Shown here piece after piece: positions 8,216 to 15,873 of a stretch of 15,873 nucleotides of DNA. The position numbers were made by a program, and so were the translations under genes. The DNA lies in NCBI GenBank assembly GCA_001970855.1, contig LSSN01000056.1:1-15873 (forward strand), given 5' to 3'. The notes below the pieces were generated by a model, which saw only the letters and a program-made list of their open reading frames with translations, did no database searches and was not told where the DNA came from. Positions within the stretch are counted from its first letter, which is position 1. Every line of letters starts with the position of its first letter. Source of the stretch: Smittium culicis (Eukaryota > Kickxellomycota > Harpellomycetes > Harpellales > Legeriomycetaceae).

Positions 8216-8409
8216 TTAACCCTTTCACAGGTGGTAGACTTTTTTTGACTTGCTAAATGTAGCCAACTGTATTCGACAATTATACTTTAATTCCGAGGCC
8301 TTAAGAAATATTGGTTAGTTGCTGAATAGCAACAAATAATAAATTTACTTATGAATAAAACAAATCAATAAATTTGTTTATTTAAGAGTGTTGGACAGAA
8401 AAGGGTTAA
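8216..8409 (-). mobile_element. piggyBac-like MITE, subfamily A, copy A4
   Basis: This 194-bp copy has TTAA at both borders (8216-8219 and 8406-8409). The left side is the R end (CACAGGTGGTAGACTTTTTTTGA) and the right side the inverted L end (GAGTGTTGGACAGAAAAGGG). It is full length apart from small indels. Its right TTAA also begins copy A5. Confidence 0.8.
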
Positions 8410-8551
8410 CGCTATTTCATACTTCACTGATTAAATAAATTAATCTTATGATCCGTTTATGGTTTCTAAGTTTATTGTTTGGTGCTAAAATACAAATAAA
8501 CAATAATTTTTAAGGACTTGGGATATGGGAATTTTAAAAGAATTCAGTTAA
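8406..8551 (+). mobile_element. Decayed piggyBac-like MITE, copy A5, truncated
   Basis: It starts at the TTAA shared with A4. The L end is heavily mutated (CGCTATTTCATACTTCACTG), but the interior GATCCGTTTATGG, TTTATTGTTTGGTGCTAAAA and AATTTTTAAGGACTTGGG follows subfamily A in order. It stops at a TTAA (8548-8551) before the R end would be reached, where a fragment of a different end begins. It looks older than its neighbours. Confidence 0.5.
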
Positions 8552-8574
8552 CCCTTTCAGGCGCCAAATTTTCT
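8548..8574. mobile_element. Solo MITE end, likely subfamily B R end
   Basis: TTAACCCTTTCAGGCGCC and a short T-rich piece lie wedged between the broken A5 copy and A6. It matches the inward reading of the subfamily B right end (CCCTTTCAGGGGCGG) with a small deletion. It is too short for a functional element. Confidence 0.45.
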
Positions 8575-8770
8575 TTAACCCTTTCCCGTCCAACACTCAT
8601 AAAAAATTGAATTTATTTATTCGTTTATTATTTAAAAGAACATTTATTATTTGCTGTTAAAATATTTTTAGACAATATTTCTTAAGGATTCGGAATTATA
8701 ATATTTTATTCGAACTCAGTTGGCTATATTTGGCAGGTAAAAAATAGTCTACCGCCCGTGAAACGGTTAA
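8575..8770 (+). mobile_element. piggyBac-like MITE, subfamily A, copy A6
   Basis: This 196-bp copy with TTAA at 8575-8578 and 8767-8770 is one of the best preserved. The L end is CCCTTTCCCGTCCAACACTC and the R end AATAGTCTACCGCCCGTGAAACGG, with one substitution in the terminal GGG. It serves as the uninterrupted reference for reading the nested insertion at 2797-2993. Confidence 0.85.
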
Positions 8771-10689
8771 AAATGAGCTTTAAAATGCTTTCATTATTTT
8801 ATAAATTAACCAATAGGTAAATATTTTTAAAAAATGCCCATTTCTATATATAGCCAATAGCTTTTAGAGCAAAATATCAAATTTCACCAATAATAATAAA
8901 TCATTAAATCCAGTAGAATGTGTTTGACCTGAAGTTTGACCAGGCTTGAGCTATGCAAAGAGACTAAATTTCATTAAAAATAACCAGTATAGTAATTAAA
9001 AAATAATATACAATTTCTTGAAATCTTAAATTTTTTAAGCCCCTTCTCTTTGCCTAAATCAAACCCCTTAAGGTTAAAAGAGTTTCATTGAAAGTTTTTT
9101 GCATATTTATCCATACGTTTTAGATATGCTATACACGATTTTAGACATACCCGTATATGAATAAAAGAATTGTATGTTTTGTAACATCTTAAGTAAAAGA
9201 AAAAAAAAATTCATTGATGACTTTATCTCTTCAGAATTCAATAATCTATTAATTTAATTAAAAAAATTGCTAGATATAAATTGTTGAAGCTTTGGTCTAC
9301 GCCAAGGGTTTATATTGATTATTGAGTATCCGTTAACGTGATTAATAGGTATATTGCACAAATATTAGTTTATTTACATACGTATTATCAGAGTACGAGC
9401 ACCTCTATCTTATTCCAAATCATTAAATTTAAAAATAAATTACGCATTTTGAAATATAAAAATAGTTTAATACACTTATTAAAAATAGATTTACATTGAT
9501 TTAAATCGATTTTATAAAAATAAATCTCAAAATGAATAACATAAACGAAAATTATATATATATGATATGATATATAAATAGATGGAAGGAATTAAATAAA
9601 ATATCTAATGCCTAAAAAAAACTATTGAAAAAAAATTTTTTTTTGAGCTAACACTAGTATTGAGTATTATTTAAATTTATATTAATATTTATATATAAAG
9701 AGATGGATCATTTTACTCATGAAATAAAATATTTTAATAAGGATTCGCCTGAATTAATGAAAAAGTTGTTGATTCCAGTTTAAGTAAATTCAAAAAAAAC
9801 ATTAGCAGTAGGCGAATTTAAATCGAAGAGATATTTTAATAGAAAAAAGTCTCAACCTTCAAAGAATCTCACATGTATAGTCAAAATAAATAATTTCAAT
9901 ATTGATCAATTATTTGTTTTCGAAAATTTCCAACCTGGAGCGTTAACGCAAAAAAATCTGCTGCTTCACTTAAAATATTAGATTGAAAACAGCGATATAA
10001 AGTTGAGTAGTATATAATTTTATAGTTGTTATTATTTTTTCATTTGGTTATATCATTTAGTTCAAACCTTGTATTTTTATTGCATTAAATTTATATTTAT
10101 ATTTATTTGAATTTATCTTTAATATAAATTATCATCTATAGTGTATTTTATTTATTTTCTAACTATTTAGTTTTTAATTTTATTGTTGTATTCTATATTT
10201 TTATATAATTTAAATAATTTATAGATCAATTATTATATCTATAGCTATACATAGTTTTTTCATTCATACTGGGATAAATATATGGTTAAAAAGCTATTTT
10301 TTACAATAGCTTGTTTTTATAAAATTTTACGGCTATAAATATCTTGAAAACTATAATGTATTCTATTCATATCTAACTTTTATATATGCGTTATGATTTG
10401 AATTTTTTAGTCAGCATTTTTGCCCAGGAGGATTTCTGGTCATATTTTTTTTCTATGGATGTAATTAGCTTGGTGAGTTATTGAAATTCTCCAATAACTA
10501 GTAAAGTTTTTTTATATTTTTTTTACTGATTTTTTATTGACTAATCCAATAATTATTTGATTTGCTTTTTAAACTGGGACATAAAAAGAAATAAAATTTA
10601 AGCGAATAATGTTTCTAAATTAATAACAAAAAAAATTTTTAGTAGGCTTTTTTTGAACTACCTCGCGCATATGCAAAATCTTAAAATGA
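8771..10689. other. AT-rich tract, no intact gene
   Basis: Stops are dense and simple AT repeats common (for example TATATATATGATATGATATATA near 9555-9577, and TATTTATATTTATTT near 10091). The exception is a weak coding-like frame at 9664-9981, listed separately. A CATATG-containing fragment near 10669 resembles the start of repeat family C. No RNA gene was recognised. Confidence 0.55.
9664..9981 (+). pseudogene. Possible broken reading frame, unidentified
   Basis: From the codon after TGA at 9661 to TAG at 9979-9981 one frame runs for about 105 codons with a single internal stop (TAA at 9781-9783). An ATG at 9703 gives 26 codons, MDHFTHEIKYFNKDSPELMK onward, before the TAA; 65 further codons follow. 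Composition includes Gly, Pro, Glu and Gln, unlike pure AT noise. No domain is recognised. A short intron around the TAA would be under 30 nt, which is implausible. It may be chance in AT-rich DNA or a gene remnant. Confidence 0.2.
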
Positions 10690-10722
10690 ACAAAAATGAC
10701 CCACCGCCCCTGAAAGGGTTAA
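10690..10722 (+). mobile_element. Fragment: R end of subfamily B MITE
   Basis: ACAAAAATGACCCACCGCCC followed by CTGAAAGGGTTAA matches the right end of copy B1 (CCAACCGCCCCTGAAAGGG plus TTAA at 10719-10722). The rest of the element to the left is missing or unrecognisable. Confidence 0.6.
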
Positions 10723-10730
10723 TTATATTT

Positions 10731-10769
10731 TGTAGACCAAAAATAGTCTACTACCCGTGAAAGGGCTAA
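10731..10769 (+). mobile_element. Fragment: R end of subfamily A MITE
   Basis: GACCAAAAATAGTCTACTAC followed by CCGTGAAAGGGCTAA is the subfamily A right end, with the border TTAA changed to CTAA (10766-10769). Only this end is present, about 10 bp after a subfamily B right end. The arrangement suggests serial insertion followed by deletion. Confidence 0.65.
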
Positions 10770-10809
10770 TAGTGTAGCAGATCCTGAAAGGCGAGAGAAC
10801 TTTTTTGTA

Positions 10810-10957
10810 ACAACCCTTTCCAGTCTAACAACCTTATAAAAATGAATTAATTGATTCGTTGGTGATTTGTAAGAAATTATAGTATTGGCTGCTATTCTTC
10901 AGCAATCCAATGTTTTTGTAAGTCTCGGAATTTAATAATTTTTATTGAAAACTGTTC
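10810..10957 (+). mobile_element. Truncated subfamily A MITE (L end and interior)
   Basis: The L end is CCCTTTCCAGTCTAACAACC with the border TTAA mutated to ACAA. Interior landmarks follow in order: GATTCGTTGGTGATTTG, a diverged middle, AAGTCTCGGAATTTAATAAT. It stops near ACTGTTC, where the first family C repeat begins, so the R end was lost at that junction. Confidence 0.55.
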
Positions 10958-10960
10958 ACT

Positions 10961-11207
10961 ATATGGGAGACTCTGAACGAATAAAGTACTTTGTTGCACA
11001 TTAATGTTATTTGCCCGGTGATTTGATAACTAATAATAGAATCGGCTGTATTGAAAAAGCATTTCAAATTTTCTATTTATTCTTTTCATCGAGTTATTGC
11101 TGTTTGTTATAAAAAATTACCTAAATTATCATTGGCTATTATTTTTTTATTTAAATTTTCTCACCTTTACACTATTAATATAACGCCTCCTTCATAAAGA
11201 ATTCCAC
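10961..11207 (+). mobile_element. Repeat family C, copy C1
   Basis: This 247-bp unit begins ATATGGGAGACTCTGAACGA and ends CTTCATAAAGAATTCCAC. The ends are imperfect inverted repeats of about 20 bp (the right end read inward is close to ATATGGGAATTCTTTATGAAG). The interior includes AATGTTATTTGCC, ATTGGCTATTATTTTTTTA and TTTACACT. Copy C2 follows directly, head to tail. No coding capacity. The family is not recognised; a TA or ATAT target is possible. Confidence 0.6.
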
Positions 11208-11458
11208 ATATGGGAGATTCTGAATGAAGATGGCACTCTTTTACAGCTTGTTATTATTTGTTCAAAGATTAAATAACTTTAAATACATTTAGCTCTAATG
11301 ACAATGCAATTCAAATTTTCTTATCATACGTTTCATATCGATAATTTTATATGCTAAAAATAAGAAATAGTATTTCTCACTAACTATAAATTTTTTATCC
11401 AAATTTATACACTGTAACGCTTGTAACAATAAAATGTTTCCTTTATAAAGAATTTCCC
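11208..11458 (+). mobile_element. Repeat family C, copy C2
   Basis: This 251-bp unit starts ATATGGGAGATTCTGAATGA and ends TTTATAAAGAATTTCCC. It shares the interior TTATACACTGTAACGCTTGTAA motif with C3 (there TTATACACTGAAACACTTATC). It abuts C1 on the left, and on the right another unit start, ATATGAGAGACCCTTTATGA at 11459, which is cut off after about 25 bp. Confidence 0.6.
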
Positions 11459-11742
11459 ATATGAGAGACCCTTTATGAAGAAAACACCACTAGTCGAAAA
11501 GAGTTAAAGTAATCAAAGTCGAATAAAAAAATAATAGCCAATAATAAAACCTGAAATAGTTAATAGAAAATAAAAAATTCTAAAAGAAATAAATACGTAG
11601 AAAATTCAATACACCTTTCAAACTCAACAAATTATAATTTTGATTTAAAATATTCGGTCCAATAAATTTTAGCTACAACAAAGTTTTTCTTAGTTTATAA
11701 TCGCCCATATGCAGATAATTTCAGGGAGTGGAACTTTTGCTA
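11459..11742. other. Broken family C pieces and AT-rich filler
   Basis: A third family C start (11459-11485) is truncated. About 11523-11543, AATAAAAAAATAATAGCCAAT, is the reverse complement of family C interior seen near 11135-11156, so an inverted fragment is likely. CATATGCAGATAATTTCAGG near 11707 resembles another family C start, truncated by the MITE B2 that begins at 11743. No gene is present. Confidence 0.4.
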
Positions 11743-11969
11743 TGAACCCTTTCCGGTCCAATAATCTTAACTCATTCTAGGACTAACACTATTAAACTTA
11801 AAAATATATAATAATTGTATAATAATTATATAAATTATTAGCTAATATATGGATTTTTATCTCTTCAATTATTTACTATTATTATTATTATATATTAATA
11901 TTCAGTTTTTCATTTGATTGGATAGATTTGGTAGTTTAAAAAAAAGATAACCGACTCTAAAATGGTAAA
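11743..11969 (+). mobile_element. piggyBac-like MITE, subfamily B, copy B2, diverged
   Basis: It starts TGAACCCTTTCCGGTCCAAT (border TTAA changed to TGAA) and ends GGTAGTTTAAAAAAAAGATAACCGACTC then TAAAATGGTAA, matching the B1 right end GGTGGTTCAAAAAAGGCCAACCGCC with many substitutions. The interior is AT-rich with an expanded ATT run near 11876-11890. It is about 227 bp long and clearly older than B1. Confidence 0.5.
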
Positions 11970-11974
11970 AAAAT

Positions 11975-12056
11975 CCATATTTATTGGTTCGTTTATTATT
12001 TATAAGCGAATATAAAATTACTTATTATTAAATAGCATTGGACGGGTAAGGGTTAA
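11975..12056. mobile_element. Fragment of subfamily A MITE ending at TTAA
   Basis: It contains GGTTCGTTTATTATTTATAA in L-to-R orientation, then GCATTGGACGGGTAAGGGTTAA, an inverted L end bordered by TTAA at 12053-12056. The two pieces point in opposite directions, so this is a rearranged composite of two copies or an inverted-end derivative. Confidence 0.5.
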
Positions 12057-12145
12057 TCCGTCCCTGTCTAACTACAATCGAAAAAATGTATTAATAGATT
12101 CGTATATGTTTTCTAAGGCGTTTACTATTTCTTTCTATTCGACCA
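12053..12145 (+). mobile_element. Fragment: left half of subfamily A MITE
   Basis: It starts at the TTAA shared with the previous fragment. TTAATCCGTCCCTGTCTAAC, GATTCGTATATG and AAGGCGTTTACTATTT follow the subfamily A left half in order with many substitutions. The homology fades near 12145 and no R end follows. Confidence 0.45.
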
Positions 12146-12592
12146 CAAGTCGATAGCTGAATAAGTACCAGAAAAAAAACTAAATAGTAAAACTTAGTTA
12201 ATTAGTTTTAGAAAATCAATAACATTCTACCATCTGTCAGAGTGTAATTTAGTTTTAATATTAAGTTATTATTTTTCAACAAAGTAGCCTAGTATATTAT
12301 TGGATTTTAACTGAATATGAAAATTTATTCACAGTAGAACTTAACCCTAAAAACGATTACTTATTTAGAATACCTTATTTAACTATTGCTGTTTCATTTT
12401 TGGTATCTATAGGATAATAATACGCTAGTTTATGTAATTTTATACACTGTAATTTAATAATTATATATAATTTACCCTTCATTTAGAAGCACATATCAAT
12501 GGTAACTTTAATTCTTTACCGACGGATATGCTTTAAATAATTAATTTATTTATTCGTACAAGATTTATAGCAAATTTATAATTTTATGCCAC
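12146..12592. other. AT-rich tract, possible family C remnant
   Basis: No gene is present. TTTTATACACTGTAATTTAAT near 12438 recalls the family C interior (TTTATACACTGTAACGC), and ACCCTTCATTTAGAA near 12474 recalls its end, so a strongly decayed copy may lie at about 12340-12490. The rest is unexplained. Confidence 0.3.
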
Positions 12593-13345
12593 TACAGGTA
12601 ACCCTCGATAATATCGATCTTTTTTTTAAAAAAATGTTCTCGCGAATAGCAAGAATCGCGAATAACAAAGTTCAATTTATGCGCTGATTACAACATTATT
12701 ATGTTAATTAGTTCTCTTGAAAATTTTGTTATTAAAAATTCGTGAAAAAAAGGAATTTTCTGCAGTAAAATATAAAAATGTTGTAATAGACTTGCAAATA
12801 ACGAGATTGACACATGCAAAAACTCGCAAACTTAATAAAAAGTAGATAATTAACAATGAAGTATGCACTTTATTATTATTACACTATTTTTTATCCAATG
12901 ATTTATTATTAATTATACTTATAACCAACTATGATAGTATAATAAATATAAGATTGTTGGATCATAAAAAGTTTAAATAATCAGCAATACTGTATTGACC
13001 AATCATAGAAGAAAAATTATCACATAAATTAAAAAAGCACAAATGGGAGATTCTGAACGAAGAGAACACTTTGTTTCAGTTTAATGTTATTTGCCTGATT
13101 AATCATTATGTGTAATTATTATTGGCGGGATTGTAAAGGCATTTCAATGATTCTATTTATTTGTTTTAATTAGAAATTTTTATTTGCTAAAAAAAAAAAA
13201 CTAATTAACTCATTGGCTATAATTATTTTTTCAAATTTATACACTGAAACACTTATCACTATAAAACGACTGCTTCATAAAGAATTACCCAAATTTTGAA
13301 TATTTGCGAATCTTGAAATTTCGAGAATAACGAGAGTCACTTGTA
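12593..13345. mobile_element. pogo/Tigger-like MITE remnant or pair of remnants
   Basis: The left end is TA followed by CAGGTAACCCTCGATAAT, with subterminal CGCGAATAGCAAGAATCGCG. Read inward from 13345 the right end is TA then CAAGTGACTCTCGTTATT, with subterminal CAAGATTCGCAAATATTC, a clear inverted counterpart. The TA border and CCTCGATAA-type ends with CGCGAATA motifs fit pogo/Tigger (IS630-Tc1-mariner) MITEs. A second right-end-like copy at 12796-12817 (AATAACGAGATTGACACATGCA) would make a shorter 224-bp element, so one long or two short copies are possible. Family C copy C3 lies inside. No transposase is seen. Confidence 0.5.
13041..13294 (+). mobile_element. Repeat family C, copy C3
   Basis: This 254-bp unit begins AAATGGGAGATTCTGAACGA and ends CTTCATAAAGAATTACCC, with the interior order TTAATGTTATTTGCC, GGCATTTCAATGATTCTATT, CATTGGCTATAATTATTTTT. 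AAAT flanks the GGG at the left and follows the CCC at the right, so a short AT-type target duplication is possible. It lies within the pogo-like interval and so probably inserted into it. Confidence 0.6.
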
Positions 13346-13372
13346 CAGTAAAACCTCTGAGTAAGCAACACC

Positions 13373-13569
13373 TTAACCCTTTCCCGTCCAACACTCTTTA
13401 AAAATGTCAATTTTATGATTCGTTTATGATTTATGAGCAGGTTTATTATTTGCTGATATTATAAAATATATCAATATTTCTTGAAGCCTCGGAATAAAAT
13501 TATTTTAATTGGACTATGTTGGCTATATCTGGTGGGCCAAAAATAGTCTACCGCCCATGAAAGGGCTAA
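13373..13569 (+). mobile_element. piggyBac-like MITE, subfamily A, copy A7
   Basis: This 197-bp near-intact copy has TTAA at 13373-13376; the right border is CTAA at 13566-13569. The L end is CCCTTTCCCGTCCAACACTC and the R end AATAGTCTACCGCCCATGAAAGGG. It is inserted about 29 bp after a second pogo-like start (TACAGTAAAACCTC at 13344-13357), and so is younger than that element. Confidence 0.85.
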
Positions 13570-14654
13570 AGCAAAAAAAAATAACTCAAAGGTTTTTGGG
13601 CTTTGAATTTCATAACTCCACATATGGTTGTCAAGAAAAATATATCTGACTAGAAATAGTTCTGGGTATAGCCGAGAATAACGAACAAGATATATTATGT
13701 TTAAAAAATAAGTGAAATTCGAGCTTTTTAGTACGATTCTAATTTGATTGAACTTAATACTAAAAAAAACGTATTATTTCCTTCCACTTTACTGTAAAAC
13801 ATAATGTAAATAATTTTATTATATTATTCAGACAAATTTAATATACAAGCCTTAATTAGCTGAATCTTATAATTAGTACACTTGGCTAATTAATATTTAT
13901 CGAGTAAATAATGATTTTATTCACTGTAAGGAGAAAAAGTGTAAGTCTTTTATAAGAAGTAAACATTACCTAAGAATTATACATAATTGCCAGGATAATA
14001 ATAAAAATTATGGTTAGAATTGGGATAATGTATGTCTTTTATTACGTGTAATTAAGAACCAAATTTAATTTTAAAATATCTTGATATGGCTATTTTAACT
14101 AAAAACATGACAATACAAATAAAAATTGCTAAAAGAGAAAATATTAAAATAAAGTGAGTGCACGTTGCCTTATGAAAAATAAATCCAATCCAGACCCGCC
14201 AAAAAAAAAAAAAATTAGGAAGATCATACAAAAAATAAAAAATAATATAATGGATAAGGGGGTGTAAAAACTAATAATAAGAATGTAATAAATTAACTTG
14301 AGATTAGAGTATAAATCAGGCTCTCGATAGTATAAAAATAAAGTATTTATTATAGATGTAAATACAATAATAAAAGTTTATAAAAAAATAATAGAATGAG
14401 GTAAAAATTAAATAAAAGCACACATTACCTTTTTTTCTATTTGAAAAAGTAAAACAATTAATTCAGACTAGAATTATAATAAGAATAAAATATAATAACA
14501 TATAAGATACTGTTCAGTAAACTTGCAAGATTAAACAATTTCTTGTTAAACTTTATTAATTTGTAAAAATATGTGCTATAGTTACGATAAAGTAATGGGC
14601 AATTGAAGTATAAATACTTTGAAGACAAAAAAAACTATGCACTATGTCGGATTT
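13570..14654. other. AT-rich tract, no gene
   Basis: TTTCATAACTCCACATATGG near 13608 resembles a family C right end. GCCGAGAATAACGAACAAG near 13672, and ACTTTACTGTA ending at about 13796, may be the far side of the second pogo-like element that starts at 13344. Beyond 13800 I see only AT-rich DNA with dense stops, and no RNA gene. Confidence 0.4.
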
Positions 14655-14691
14655 TGGGACCTTTCCCGTTCAGAGGTAGACTGTTTTTCGC
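14655..14691 (-). mobile_element. Decayed R end of subfamily A MITE
   Basis: ACCTTTCCCGTTCAGAGGTA followed by GACTGTTTTTCGCC parallels the R end read inward (CCCTTTC.CGGGCGGTAGACTATTTTTGA). The TTAA border is lost and no other element part follows. It lies inside a 64-codon plus-strand frame (14603-14797) that is therefore not credible as a gene. Confidence 0.4.
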
Positions 14692-15849
14692 CGTTTCCAT
14701 TGACTCTATTAAATGCAAACTTGATGTTTTAATTTTATTATACTTGATCTTGCTAAGACCTTTTGAAGATTTAATTTTTTCGTGTTTCATGTTTTAACTT
14801 GGAAATTCTATCGATAATAAACTGATATTTTAATATATAAATACAGATTAAAACCTTTTATTTTTGCCTTTTCTATAATTTCTAGGTATTCATATATTAT
14901 TTATATTTCTTAATTAAATACAGAGTAAAAATTAACTTATTTATACCTAAAAAAAAGCTTTTGTTAATTTTTAAAACACTAATTAAATTACAATATATAT
15001 ATAAATATAATGCGTTATTTTTCTGAGGTTTATTTCAATAATTTTAGGTGATTATGAGTCAATATAGAACGAAATAGTAATTAAAACTGATAACTTGTTA
15101 AGCTTTATATTAGTTAAACGATCCTTAAAGGTCATGAATTGACAATAATTGCTCTCCTTAGCTTCTTTATATGGAATTTTGTTCTTTAAAAATTTTAATT
15201 GTTTTTAGTGTGTAATACTATTTCGATATAGTTTTTACTATGAATAAACGGTTAAAATAAGTATGCTATTTAGAATTAAATCGGATATAAAAATCCTTTT
15301 TATAGCATCAAAATCGTTAAAATATTCATTGAAATGAGTAAATAACCCTAATGAAGAGTTAATGTGATTAAATCGCACATTTATTTTATTGTAGATAGAT
15401 AGCGTATTCTTGATAATATTGTTTATTTATTTTTTGTATAATGTAAAACCTTGTATCTCTTGGTGATATATATATATCTTCGAGGTCACATTCTATGAAT
15501 TTTGGAATATCTTCTAAATAGAATTTAGTATACTTTATTTCGAACATGAAATATATTAAATATTATTTTATAATTCTTCGTATGAACTAATAGCACAGTA
15601 AGAATCTCAAATACATTCAACTTGAAATATAGATTATAATGGATGTGCGCTTTAATTATAGAGATTATTTTTGTAACTTTTTTTGGTTAGCTTTAGGCCT
15701 GATTAAGGCTAGCCAATGATCTGGTAAAATTTTTATTGATATTTCAACATTCTTTACATTATTGGATCTCATTTACATAAATTTTAATTAATAAAGCCAA
15801 TAATATTTTTTAATTATTTACTGAACAAGAGAAGTTTATTTTTACTTCC
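14692..15849. other. AT-rich tract, no gene
   Basis: Stops are dense in all frames. A 14-bp AT palindrome, GATATATATATATC, lies at 15465-15478. No MITE end, RNA gene or regulatory site was recognised. Confidence 0.5.
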
Positions 15850-15873
15850 TTTTTTTTTTTTTTTTTTTTTTTT
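15850..15873. repeat. Terminal run of 24 T
   Basis: The window ends in an uninterrupted T homopolymer. Assemblies often break at such runs, so this is probably a contig end rather than a biological boundary. No telomere-like repeat is next to it. Confidence 0.8.

Noticed and set aside
9940..9949. GCGTTAACGC palindrome
   Set aside because: It contains TTAA but no CCCTTTC end, and no repeated flanking sequence was found.
12340..12352. TTAACCCTAAAAA as a telomere-like or MITE end
   Set aside because: It is not repeated and lacks the CCCTTTC terminus and a partner end.
14603..14797. 64-codon plus-strand frame
   Set aside because: It runs through a decayed MITE end (14655-14691), so part of the frame is transposon-derived and the rest is ordinary AT-rich DNA.
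15465..15478. GATATATATATATC palindrome as a regulatory site
   Set aside because: Alternating AT runs of this size are common in this window by chance.

Overview
The window is AT-rich (roughly three quarters A+T by eye) eukaryotic DNA. Two convergent genes that look intronless lie in the middle, surrounded by long non-coding tracts full of small DNA-transposon relics. The organism is not identifiable with certainty. A secreted Ser/Thr-rich glycoprotein, a Myb-repeat protein, the lack of visible introns and the strong AT bias fit an early-diverging fungus (for example an insect-gut-associated lineage), but that is inference. No tRNA, rRNA, CRISPR or bacterial-style operon was seen. The sequence ends in 24 T, so the window may be a whole contig that stops at a homopolymer.

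Layout: 1-125 is a GC-richer, hairpin-rich island cut by the window edge. 126-2503 is AT-rich and has no intact gene; it contains a hairpin at 377-423 and a possible decayed reading frame on the minus strand at 1702-2100. 2504-3087 is a cluster of three piggyBac-like miniature elements (MITEs), one inserted inside another. 3452-4951 (+) encodes a five-repeat Myb/SANT protein. 5210-6562 (-) encodes a secreted protein with two related domains joined by a Ser/Thr-rich linker. The genes converge with 258 bp between them and sit in a MITE-free block (3088-7922).

7923-8770 is a second MITE cluster, followed by about 1.9 kb of AT-rich DNA. 10690-12145 is a mosaic of broken piggyBac-like pieces and tandem copies of a third repeat family with ATATGGGAGATTCTGAA ends. 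12593-13569 stacks pogo/Tigger-like ends, another copy of that third family and a near-intact piggyBac-like MITE. 13570-15873 is AT-rich with no gene recognised.

The main result is the repeat structure. Two related piggyBac-like subfamilies (A about 197 bp, B about 200-227 bp) begin and end with TTAA + CCCTTTC, and several neighbouring copies share one TTAA. One insertion can be removed on paper to restore the interrupted host element, which shows directly that these sequences moved as TTAA-targeting elements. No transposase gene is present, so they would depend on an enzyme encoded elsewhere. The two protein genes have no evident functional link to each other.
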